DNA of 33,338 bases. Source: an uncultured Eubacteriales bacterium (GTDB lineage Bacteria; Bacillota; Clostridia; Lachnospirales; Bianqueaceae). Location of the stretch: positions 1 through 33,338 of the forward strand of contig CADBPG010000128.1 in NCBI GenBank assembly GCA_902796435.1. Reading direction: 5' to 3'. A program made the position numbers and the translations under genes. Within the stretch, counting starts at the first letter, position 1. Each line of letters begins with the position of its first letter. The notes beneath the pieces were generated by a model. That model was not told the DNA's origin and made no database searches. It saw nothing but the letters and a program-made list of their open reading frames with translations. Of the stretch, positions 25,643 to 32,591 are shown one piece after another.

Positions 25643-25648
25643 TATAAT
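25643..25648 (+). promoter_or_regulatory. Probable -10 box of the NifX-FKBP gene
   Basis: TATAAT, 38 bases before the ATG. The -35 region is poor (TGTTCA at 17 bases), so an activator may be involved. Confidence 0.5.
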
Positions 25649-25685
25649 TAGAGCAATATTGGAGCAAAGAAAGGTTATATATTTT

Positions 25686-26510
25686 ATGAAGATCGCTGTA
25701 ACATATGAAAATGGTAATGTATTTCAGCACTTTGGACATACCGAGGCCTTCAAGGTCTACGATGTGGAAGATGGCAAGATCATATCTTCCGAGATCTTAA
25801 GCACGGGTGGGACCGGCCATGAAGCGCTGGCCGTACTGCTTTCCGACAAGAAGATCGATGTGCTGATCTGCGGCGGCATCGGCGGTGGCGCTGTGCGGGC
25901 TCTGGAGCAGCAGGGGGTAGAACTCATGGCCGGCGCTTCCGGCAGTGCAGACGCGGCGGTAGAAGCATATCTCAAGGGTGAGCTGGAGAACACCGGTGCC
26001 AATTGTGACCATCACGGCGAGGGCCATCATCATGGCGAACACGACTGCGCGGGTGACTGCCACAAGGAGGACAAGCCTACCGGCAAGAACATGGGCAAGA
26101 CTGTACGCACCCACTATCGCGGCACCTTCAACGACGGGACCCAGTTCGATTCTTCCTACGACCGTGGCGAGCCGTTGGAATTCGTCTGCGGCGCCGGCAT
26201 GATGATCCCCGGATATGACGCGGCTGTCGCGGAAATGGAAGTCGGTGAGATCAAAGAAGTGCACCTGATGCCTGCAGAAGCCTATGGCGAAGCGGATCCG
26301 AACGCGATCTTCACCGTCAATCTGTCCGATCTTCCCGGAGCCGAGGAACTGGAAGCCGGCCAGCGGGTCTATCTGCAGAACGCCATCGGACAGCCCTTCC
26401 CGGTCGTGGTAACGGCGAAGGACGAGACCACCATCACCTTCGATGCCAACCATGAAATGGCGGGTAAGGAACTGAACTTTACCATCGAACTGGTGGAAGT
26501 CAAAGACTGA
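25686..26510 (+). CDS. NifX-like domain, His/Cys metal-binding linker and SlyD-type FKBP fusion
   Basis: A 274-residue protein in three parts. Residues 1-103 form a NifB/NifX-type FeMo-cofactor-binding domain (MKIAVTYENGNVFQHFGHTE, VLICGGIGGGAVRALEQQGV). Residues 104-132 are a linker with seven His and three Cys (H109, H110, H114-116, H119, H126; C107, C121, C125), likely to bind a transition metal. Residues 138-274 form a SlyD-like FKBP peptidyl-prolyl isomerase: THYRGTFNDGTQFDSS, GAGMMIPGYDAA, PAEAYGEADP, and an insert-in-flap region ending FDANHEMAGKELNFTIELV. The start is ATG 25686, since an earlier in-frame ATG at 25602 lies in the preceding terminator. NifX-like proteins with His tails are known in clostridia. 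SlyD handles nickel, so a metal chaperone role fits. Each domain is clear; the joint role is inferred. Confidence 0.9.
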   Translation: MKIAVTYENGNVFQHFGHTEAFKVYDVEDGKIISSEILSTGGTGHEALAVLLSDKKIDVLICGGIGGGAVRALEQQGVELMAGASGSADAAVEAYLKGELENTGANCDHHGEGHHHGEHDCAGDCHKEDKPTGKNMGKTVRTHYRGTFNDGTQFDSSYDRGEPLEFVCGAGMMIPGYDAAVAEMEVGEIKEVHLMPAEAYGEADPNAIFTVNLSDLPGAEELEAGQRVYLQNAIGQPFPVVVTAKDETTITFDANHEMAGKELNFTIELVEVKD

Positions 26511-26515
26511 TCTTT

Positions 26516-26556
26516 GCCGGCATAACTCATGTTCAGAGCTATGCCGGTCTTTGTTT
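26516..26556 (+). terminator. Intrinsic terminator after the NifX-FKBP gene
   Basis: CCGGCATAACTC pairs with GAGCTATGCCGG (one mismatch), then CTTTGTTT. Confidence 0.85.
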
Positions 26557-26580
26557 AAATGAATCAGAAGGGATGGTTTC

Positions 26581-26688
26581 ATGATGAATACAGAGATTCT
26601 GATCGGCATCCTGATCCCCTTTGTGGGCACCATCGCCTTTGCACTGGGTTTTGTACTGATGATGATCCTGGATGTGACTCTGGGATAA
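26581..26688 (+). CDS. 35-residue hydrophobic peptide resembling the first ZIP-transporter helix
   Basis: An ATG-ATG start follows AGAAGGGATGG, and the frame ends at TAA 26686-26688. It encodes one long membrane helix, with ILIGILIPFVGT followed by FALGFVLMMIL. ILIGILIPFVGT closely resembles the start of clostridial ZIP/ZupT-type metal transporters (typically LIGxLIPFxGTT), but nothing of the remaining seven helices follows; the next sequence is the ribosome site of the hydrolase gene. It may be a true small membrane protein, or a short remnant of a transporter gene. The neighbouring upstream gene is also metal-related. Translation is plausible, not proven. Confidence 0.45.
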   Translation: MMNTEILIGILIPFVGTIAFALGFVLMMILDVTLG

Positions 26689-26707
26689 ATATAAGGAGGA
26701 AAGCACC

Positions 26708-27748
26708 ATGGCATGGGAAGATATGGACGCCTTTATGGCGAGAATGGCTAAGATCACGCAGCAGTTCGGTCCGGAAAAGCTGAAAGCGGTGGAGCTTTGG
26801 GAAAGCATCCCACGGTACAACGAGGCGCAGGTGGTCGCACTTGCCAAGCTCGCACAAAAGATCCAGTTTGGCTGCACCGACGAGGAACGCCCGACATTGA
26901 TCGAAGAGTTTGCCCGCCTGCGGGACCAGGTGGAGCTTAGAGAGAATCCGCCGGAGAAGATCTATTTGTGGCCGGAGGGTGTGCTGCCTGCGGAGACAGA
27001 GTATACCGACAACAGCAACTACCGGTACAATCATGATCCGGATTTCATCCCCTATATGTTCGAGATGCTGGTGCCGGAGGATGTGACGCCCAAGGGTGCC
27101 ATTGTGGTCTGCGCCGGCGGTGACCATGGAGATGCGGTGCTGCACGAGGGCTACCAGACCTCCAAGGACCTGAACGCCTTGGGCTACCAGTGCTTCCTGC
27201 TTCTGAACCGGACCAACCATAGCCCCTGGAACGGGCATGAGTGCGGCGCCGACGGTGCCCGGGCGATCCGGTACGTGCGGGCCCACGCGGAAAAGTACCG
27301 CGTCCGTCCGGACAGCATAGCCTTTGCCGGCTTTTCGAATGGAGGTCTGACAGGGGAAGCGGTCATCGAGAACTATTCCGGCGAAAAGAAAGTGACCGAC
27401 TATTTCCCGGACTATGTGCCGGATGAACTGGACGCTTATTATGGAGCACCGGACGCGTTCCTGTGCATCTATGGACCCCGTTTCGACGGTGCTGCCTTCA
27501 ACTGGGACGGTGTGGTCTATCCGCCCACCTTCTTCGCGGTCGGCCGGGAGGACAGTGCTATGAACAATCTGCACTATGTCTATCCGGATCTGCTGGCCCA
27601 TGGGGTTCCAGTGGAGGTGCACACCTTCGCGGGTGTACCCCACGGTAAGGCGGGCGCCTCCATCTATGGGGATGATTATCCCAGTTTTGATCTTTGGCTG
27701 ACCCTGGCAGATTATTTCCTGCAGGATATCTTCGGAAAGGAGCAATAA
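26708..27748 (+). CDS. Alpha/beta hydrolase, esterase-like
   Basis: The 346-residue protein has a helical N-terminal part (1-85) and an alpha/beta hydrolase core. GAIVVCAGGDHG (residues 130-141) is the oxyanion strand-loop, and the nucleophile is S210 in FAGFSNGGLTG. A likely acid is D282 in AVGREDSAMN, and the histidine is H312 in GVPHGKAG. This matches small esterases of the BD-FAE/acetyl-esterase type that deacylate sugars. It has an excellent TAAGGAGG site and lies three bases before the rhamnosidase gene, so it may remove acetyl groups from rhamnose-containing oligosaccharides. It has no signal peptide. Substrate unknown. Confidence 0.85.
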   Translation: MAWEDMDAFMARMAKITQQFGPEKLKAVELWESIPRYNEAQVVALAKLAQKIQFGCTDEERPTLIEEFARLRDQVELRENPPEKIYLWPEGVLPAETEYTDNSNYRYNHDPDFIPYMFEMLVPEDVTPKGAIVVCAGGDHGDAVLHEGYQTSKDLNALGYQCFLLLNRTNHSPWNGHECGADGARAIRYVRAHAEKYRVRPDSIAFAGFSNGGLTGEAVIENYSGEKKVTDYFPDYVPDELDAYYGAPDAFLCIYGPRFDGAAFNWDGVVYPPTFFAVGREDSAMNNLHYVYPDLLAHGVPVEVHTFAGVPHGKAGASIYGDDYPSFDLWLTLADYFLQDIFGKEQ

Positions 27749-27751
27749 ATA

Positions 27752-29713
27752 ATGAATGCACGTTGGATCTGGTATCCGGGAGATTTTGAACTGTACCACA
27801 GCATGCTGCTGCACAGCCGCCGTACAGAGTACGACCATGACTATCCGGCCATGTGGCACATCAGCCGGCCGGAATATTCGGTCCGGTTCCTGAAGCAGGT
27901 AGACCTGAAAGAGCCTCTCGAGGTGATGATCCATGCCCGGGGCAAGGGCTTTGTCCGCGTCGAACGGAAATTCCTGGGCGGCGTCAACCAGATCGTGACC
28001 TTCCCCGCCGGCCAGTACGAGGTGGAGGTGGCGGTGCTCAATATCGAGACTTTCCCGGCCATCTACTGCGATGTACCTGAACTTCTGACCGACGAGACCT
28101 GGGTGGCGGACCTGTGCGATGTGGATCCGAAGCCTGTGGGCTGGGAGCCGGGCTTCTATACCTTGGAGGCGGATCCCGCGGTCTTCCCCTTTGCTTACAA
28201 GAATCTGGAACCCGTAGCTGAGGAACCCCAGGCAAACGGTATCCTGTACGATTTCGGTGTGGAATCCTTCGGCCCGGTCACGGTCTGCCATACAGAAGAT
28301 ATGGGCAAGATCGGCCTGTATTACGGGGAATCCAGGGAAGAAGCTCTGGATACCGAGTGGACGCTGATCCGGGAAAAGGTTGCCGCCGCTGATGAGACCT
28401 ACACGGCCCCGGCCCGGGCTTTCCGCTATATCTACGTGACGGCGGAGCAGGGTACACCACAGATCCGGGCCCAGCTGGAATACCTGCCGATCGAGGACAA
28501 AGCCTCCTTCACCTGCGATGACGAGGCCCTGCCGAAGATCTGGGAGATCTGCGATCGCGCCTTCCACCTGAATTCACGGGAATTCTATCTGGACGGTGTC
28601 AAACGGGACCGCTGGGTCTGGTCTGGCGATGCCTACCAGTCCTACATGATCAACCGTTATCTGTACATGGAGCCGGGCATCACCAAGCGGACCATCCGCG
28701 CCTTGCTGGACCGGGCACCTTACAAGCGCCATATCAATACGATCAACGACTATTCCGCTTATATGTTCCTTGCGGTCTACGAGCAGTATTTCGCCACGGG
28801 CGACCAGGCCTTTGTTGCCTACGTATGGCCGCTGCTCAAAGAACTGTACAAGTTCATCACGGAACGTCTGGACGAGGAGACCGGTTATGTGGTGGCCCGT
28901 CCCGGAGACTGGGTCTTCATCGACTGGCACCGGTTCGATCTGGTAGGGCCTTTGTGCGCCGAGCAGATCCTCCTGCATGAGGTCTACCGCGCCATGGAAG
29001 TCCTGTCCGCGCTGATGGGCGAGAGTGGGGACTATGCCGCAAGAGCCGCGGCGCTAAAAGAGCGGATCCTGAAGGATTTCTGGGATGAGACCCAAGGTGC
29101 TTTCATCGACAGTTATACCTCCGGCAAACGCCAAGTGACCCGGCACGCGAATATCTTCGCCGTCCTCTATGACTTTGTGGACGCAGGAAAACAGCAGCAG
29201 ATCCTGCACCGGGTATTGCTGAACGATGCGATCCCGCAGATCACCACACCGTATTTCAAACTGTTCGAGCTGATGGCGCTGGGCCAGCTGGGCCAGATCG
29301 AAGCCGTGCAGGAATATATCGACAGCTATTGGGGCGGCATGATCGCCAACGGTGCCACCAGCGCCTGGGAAGAATATATCCCGGACCGCCAGGGCATCGA
29401 GCATTACGAGATGTATGGGGATAAATATGGCTGCTCCCTGTGCCATGCCTGGGGCAGCGGTCCCATCTACCTGCTGGGCCGCTACTGCGCCGGCGTCCGG
29501 CCTAATTCTGTGGCCACCCGGTCCTTCGTGGTCGCTCCGAATCCCGGCCGCTATGCCCACTTCGAAGCGGTGGTGCCTATCGGCTGCGGGACGGTCAGCG
29601 TACAGTATGCGGACGGTGCGGTCACCGTATCTACGGATGTGCCGGGCGGCGTGCTGCAGTGGAACGGTAAGGAACTTCCGATCCCGGTGGGTACAGAGAT
29701 CCACGCAAAATGA
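27752..29713 (+). CDS. GH78-type alpha-L-rhamnosidase
   Basis: The 653-residue protein has N-terminal beta domains (1-245) and an (alpha/alpha)6 barrel (about 250-580) of family GH78, ending in a small beta domain. The catalytic stretch is YLDGVKRDRWVWSGDAYQS, residues 279-297, with D281 and D293. Characterised GH78 enzymes have D-C-P-x-R-E-R-x-G-W-x-G-D here, so the general acid glutamate corresponds to D286. E540 in SAWEEYIPD is another conserved acidic position. No signal peptide is present, suggesting cytoplasmic cleavage of imported rhamnosides. It overlaps the next gene by four bases (ATGA). Family membership is likely; activity on rhamnose needs testing because of the Glu-to-Asp change. 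Confidence 0.87.
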   Translation: MNARWIWYPGDFELYHSMLLHSRRTEYDHDYPAMWHISRPEYSVRFLKQVDLKEPLEVMIHARGKGFVRVERKFLGGVNQIVTFPAGQYEVEVAVLNIETFPAIYCDVPELLTDETWVADLCDVDPKPVGWEPGFYTLEADPAVFPFAYKNLEPVAEEPQANGILYDFGVESFGPVTVCHTEDMGKIGLYYGESREEALDTEWTLIREKVAAADETYTAPARAFRYIYVTAEQGTPQIRAQLEYLPIEDKASFTCDDEALPKIWEICDRAFHLNSREFYLDGVKRDRWVWSGDAYQSYMINRYLYMEPGITKRTIRALLDRAPYKRHINTINDYSAYMFLAVYEQYFATGDQAFVAYVWPLLKELYKFITERLDEETGYVVARPGDWVFIDWHRFDLVGPLCAEQILLHEVYRAMEVLSALMGESGDYAARAAALKERILKDFWDETQGAFIDSYTSGKRQVTRHANIFAVLYDFVDAGKQQQILHRVLLNDAIPQITTPYFKLFELMALGQLGQIEAVQEYIDSYWGGMIANGATSAWEEYIPDRQGIEHYEMYGDKYGCSLCHAWGSGPIYLLGRYCAGVRPNSVATRSFVVAPNPGRYAHFEAVVPIGCGTVSVQYADGAVTVSTDVPGGVLQWNGKELPIPVGTEIHAK

Positions 29714-30912
29714 TGTTGATCACAAAAGAGCAGGCCAGGTGCTTTATCCTGCGTAAGCAGGGGCTCTTGGGCAAACATCGGTTCATCGGGAAGGAAGGGG
29801 CCAGCCAATATGTGCGGCAGGCCGGCTGTATCCAGTATGATCCGGTGGATGTCTGCGGCAAGAACGCGGAGTTGACCATGCAGTCCCGGGTGCGCGGATT
29901 TACAAAAAAGCACCTGGAAGAACTGTTGTACAAGGACCGTCTACTGGTCGATTATGTAGATAAAGAACTGGCCATCTGGCCGCGGGAGGACTGGCCTTAT
30001 TTCGCAGACTATCGAAACCGCAGTCAGGCCCATGGACAGACCTTTGCCGGATTGCAAGAACTGGAGGACCAGGCCATCGCCTATATTCGGGCGCATGGCC
30101 CGGTCAGCAGCGACACACTGCCCATCGAGGGAAAGATCTTCTGGCATTCCTCCATGCACTGGAGCGGGAACTGGGAAAAGGAATCCCAGGCAGCCCGGTC
30201 GGTGCTGGAGCAGCTGTACACGGACGGGGTCCTGCTGATCCACCATAAAAGTGGGTCACGCAAGTACTACGATCTGGCAGATAAGTATTTTGATCAGGAA
30301 CTGCTGAAGGCCCAGAACCCCTGTCCGGACGAGCAGTCTTTTCTGCAGTGGCGGATGCTGCGCCGGATCGGTGCGGTCGGGTTACTGTGGGACCGGGGAT
30401 CTTCCGCCTGGCTGGGCATCCGGATGACGACGGAGCAGCGCAGAGAAGCTTTTCAGCTTTTGCAGGCGCAGGGCAGGATCCAGGCTGTACAGGTCGAAGG
30501 CATCCGCGGTCCCATGTATCTACTGGCAGAGGACATGCCGCTTTTGGAGGAGGTCCTTTCCAGCACAGTGGACACCCAGCCGCGCATGGAGTTTCTGGCA
30601 CCGCTGGATCCCATGCTGTGGGACCGTAAATTGGTGGAGACGCTGTGGGGCTTCCAGTATTCCTGGGAGATCTACACACCGGCAGCCAAGCGGAAATACG
30701 GGTATTATGTCCTGCCGATACTGTATGGACAGAACTTTGTCGGTCGGATCGAAGCCGCGGCGGACAGAAAAGACGATACACTGGTCGTAAAGAACATCTG
30801 GCTGGAACCGGACGTCCGTAGGACCAAGCGCCTGGAACATGCCATGGAAATGAGCATCAAGCGCCTGGCCCGGTTCAACAGCTGTAAAGGGATCGTCCTC
30901 CCAGAAGAATGA
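29710..30912 (+). CDS. AlkX/YcaQ-type winged-helix DNA glycosylase
   Basis: The 400-residue protein belongs to the HTH_42 (AlkZ/YcaQ) family, whose tandem winged helices remove alkylated or crosslinked bases from DNA. The catalytic loop is Q42-Y43-D44 (CIQYDPVDV). The QxD form is that of the AlkX/YcaQ branch, which unhooks interstrand crosslinks; the AlkZ branch has QxQ. Other recognisable parts are LTMQSRVRGF, VDYVDKELAIWPREDWPYF and FLAPLDPMLWDRKL. It starts at an ATG overlapping the rhamnosidase stop by four bases, and ends before a strong terminator. A DNA repair gene at the end of a sugar operon is unusual and may only reflect gene order. Lesion specificity is inferred from the motif. 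Confidence 0.88.
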   Translation: MMLITKEQARCFILRKQGLLGKHRFIGKEGASQYVRQAGCIQYDPVDVCGKNAELTMQSRVRGFTKKHLEELLYKDRLLVDYVDKELAIWPREDWPYFADYRNRSQAHGQTFAGLQELEDQAIAYIRAHGPVSSDTLPIEGKIFWHSSMHWSGNWEKESQAARSVLEQLYTDGVLLIHHKSGSRKYYDLADKYFDQELLKAQNPCPDEQSFLQWRMLRRIGAVGLLWDRGSSAWLGIRMTTEQRREAFQLLQAQGRIQAVQVEGIRGPMYLLAEDMPLLEEVLSSTVDTQPRMEFLAPLDPMLWDRKLVETLWGFQYSWEIYTPAAKRKYGYYVLPILYGQNFVGRIEAAADRKDDTLVVKNIWLEPDVRRTKRLEHAMEMSIKRLARFNSCKGIVLPEE

Positions 30913-30964
30913 AGCGCAAACAAAAGACTTATAGGACAAAATGTGCCGGTTAAACCCGTCGAAA

Positions 30965-31038
30965 CCCTGATAGAATGAAAGGAACCAGATCATGCTGTAT
31001 GCGCAACTGGTTCTGTTCATTCAATCAGGGCTTTTCTT
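30965..31038 (+). terminator. Long-stem intrinsic terminator after the glycosylase gene
   Basis: CCCTGATAGAATGAAAGG (from 30965) pairs with the complementary arm ending TCATTCAATCAGGG (31030), with an AACCAG/CTGGTT inner stem, then CTTTTCTTT. Confidence 0.9.
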
Positions 31039-31065
31039 TATGATTCAGAGATGATGGTAAGTGAG

Positions 31066-31084
31066 TTGCGCATAAGTTGCGCAA
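31066..31084. promoter_or_regulatory. Upstream pair of TTGCGCAW sites
   Basis: TTGCGCAT (31066-31073) and TTGCGCAA (31077-31084) lie 11 bases apart, one helical turn, about 65 bases before the -35 box. The same octamer occurs twice downstream, so they are probable auxiliary regulator sites. The remainder of 30913-31257 holds only the terminator, promoter and operators. Confidence 0.45.
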
Positions 31085-31150
31085 TGTGTGCGCCGACAAA
31101 CTGGTAAAAATCAACAAAATAGATAATACATTTTTGTCGAATAAAACAAA

Positions 31151-31179
31151 TTGACAAATAATTCTTCTGGTAGTATAGT
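31151..31179 (+). promoter_or_regulatory. Sigma-A-type promoter of the sugar ABC genes
   Basis: Consensus TTGACA (31151-31156) and TATAGT (31174-31179) with a 17-base spacer, about 80 bases before the lipoprotein ATG. Confidence 0.88.
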
Positions 31180-31188
31180 ATGCACAAA

Positions 31189-31236
31189 GCAAACGGTTGC
31201 GCATAAACGCCAATAATAGAACAAACGCTTGCGCAT
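31189..31236. promoter_or_regulatory. Two LacI-type operators after the promoter
   Basis: GCAAACGGTTGCGCAT (31189-31204) and ACAAACGCTTGCGCAT (31221-31236) share CAAACGxTTGCGCAT, a LacI-type CG-centred motif. They are 32 bases apart, three helical turns, between the promoter and the ribosome site, so repression is likely. No regulator gene is visible next to them; the LacI protein at 9569 is a different operon's and its palindrome differs. Confidence 0.65.
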
Positions 31237-31257
31237 CAAACCAAGGAGGAAAATAAA

Positions 31258-32520
31258 ATGAAGAAAAGCTTGCTTATGTTGCTTCTTGTCTGCACCATGG
31301 TCGTGACCATGCTGGCAGGCTGCGGTAAGAAAGCGGATAACTCTGGCGCTGCGGCTGAAGAGGAGATCACGGATTACGGCAGCAGCGAGATCAAGATCTG
31401 GGTTGCTGAAAATGTAGCTGATTTTACGAAAGCCAAGGCAGAACAGTTCATCAAGGACAATGAGAAGTTCTCCGGTTATACTATCAAGGTCGAAGCTGTT
31501 GGTGAAGGCGATGCAGCCTCCAACATGATCACCGACGTTCAGGCCGGTGCTGATATCTACGGTTTCGCACAGGATCAGCTGGCCCGTCTGGTAGCGGCCG
31601 GCGCCATCGCTCCGGTTCCGGCGGATATCGCTTCTACCGTCAGCAGCGAGAACGATGAGCAGTCTGTAGCGGCTGCCACCATCGGTGATGTCCTGTACTG
31701 CTATCCGACCACTTCCGATAACGGTTACTTCCTGTACTACGACAAGAGCGTCGTTACCGATCCGACTTCCGTAGACGCGATCCTTAAGGACTGCGAAGCG
31801 GCCGGCAAGGGCTTCTACTTCGAGATCAACAGCGGTTGGTATCAGACGGCCTTCTTCTTCGGAACTGGCTGCACCCTGACCTATGAAACTGACACGGCCG
31901 GTGCTTTCACCGCCTGCAACGCGGACTATGCCAGCGAGAATGGTGTGGCTGCTCTGAAGGCCATGATCGCGCTGCACAAGTCTCCGGTATTCAACAACGG
32001 TTCCAGCATCAGCAACGCTGCCAACGTGGCCGCCATCGTCGATGGTACCTGGGATTCCGGCGCTGCCAAGGATCTGTTCGGTGAAAACTATGCCTGCGCC
32101 AAACTGCCGAAGATCACGGTAGACGGCAAGGAGTATCAGCTGGGCGGCTTCAGCGGCTACAAGCTGATGGGTGTCAAGCCGCAGGAAGAAGCCGGCAAAC
32201 TGGCTGTCTGCAATGCGCTGGCTGCCTACCTGACCAGTGAAGAAGTCCAGATCGACCGTTACAACGAAGTCGGCTGGGGTCCGTCCAACAAGAAAGCTCA
32301 GGAAAACGACGCTGTCAAGGCCGATGAAGCGCTGTCCGCACTGCGTGAGCAGTTGCCTTTCGATATCCCGCAGGGTCAGTACCCGGGCGACTACTGGGGT
32401 CTTGCCACTTCTCTGGGCGACTCCGTCATCGCGGGCGACTATGACAATGCCACGGACGAAGAACTTATGAGCGTTCTGACGACATTCCAGGATACCTGCG
32501 CTTCCTACGTCAGCAAATAA
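31258..32520 (+). CDS. Sugar ABC transporter substrate-binding lipoprotein (MalE-like)
   Basis: This 420-residue protein has a lipoprotein signal (1-21) with lipobox LAGC and lipidated C22, a Ser/Ala/Glu linker, then an extracellular solute-binding domain of family 1. Characteristic parts are EIKIWVAENVADF (first strand), YTIKVEAVGEGDAASNM, AGADIYGFAQDQLARL, DGTWDSGAAKDLFG and the closing PQGQYPGDYWG region. Such proteins capture oligosaccharides and deliver them to a membrane permease. It has an AAGGAGG site, and the next gene is the permease, so it starts a MalE-MalF type operon. It may feed the cytoplasmic fucosidase, galactosidase or rhamnosidase. The bound sugar is not known. Confidence 0.94.
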   Translation: MKKSLLMLLLVCTMVVTMLAGCGKKADNSGAAAEEEITDYGSSEIKIWVAENVADFTKAKAEQFIKDNEKFSGYTIKVEAVGEGDAASNMITDVQAGADIYGFAQDQLARLVAAGAIAPVPADIASTVSSENDEQSVAAATIGDVLYCYPTTSDNGYFLYYDKSVVTDPTSVDAILKDCEAAGKGFYFEINSGWYQTAFFFGTGCTLTYETDTAGAFTACNADYASENGVAALKAMIALHKSPVFNNGSSISNAANVAAIVDGTWDSGAAKDLFGENYACAKLPKITVDGKEYQLGGFSGYKLMGVKPQEEAGKLAVCNALAAYLTSEEVQIDRYNEVGWGPSNKKAQENDAVKADEALSALREQLPFDIPQGQYPGDYWGLATSLGDSVIAGDYDNATDEELMSVLTTFQDTCASYVSK

Positions 32521-32536
32521 TTCCGATCAAACTCTG

Positions 32537-32573
32537 AACGGGCGGAGCCATCGTTAAAGCTCTGCCCGTTTTT
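32537..32573 (+). terminator. Attenuating terminator between binding protein and permease
   Basis: AACGGGCGGAGC pairs with GCTCTGCCCGTT, with TTTTT after. Its position within the operon suggests that only part of the transcription continues into the permease, giving excess binding protein. Confidence 0.8.
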
Positions 32574-32591
32574 AAAAAAGCGAGGCACATT

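Noticed and set aside
25602-25685. N-terminal extension of the NifX-FKBP protein
   Set aside because: It would start inside the arg-operon terminator and precede the likely promoter; the conserved domain begins at 25686.
26579-28567. Long open minus-strand frame opposite the hydrolase and rhamnosidase genes
   Set aside because: It spans a terminator, an intergenic gap and two clear genes on the other strand; codon bias alone keeps it open.
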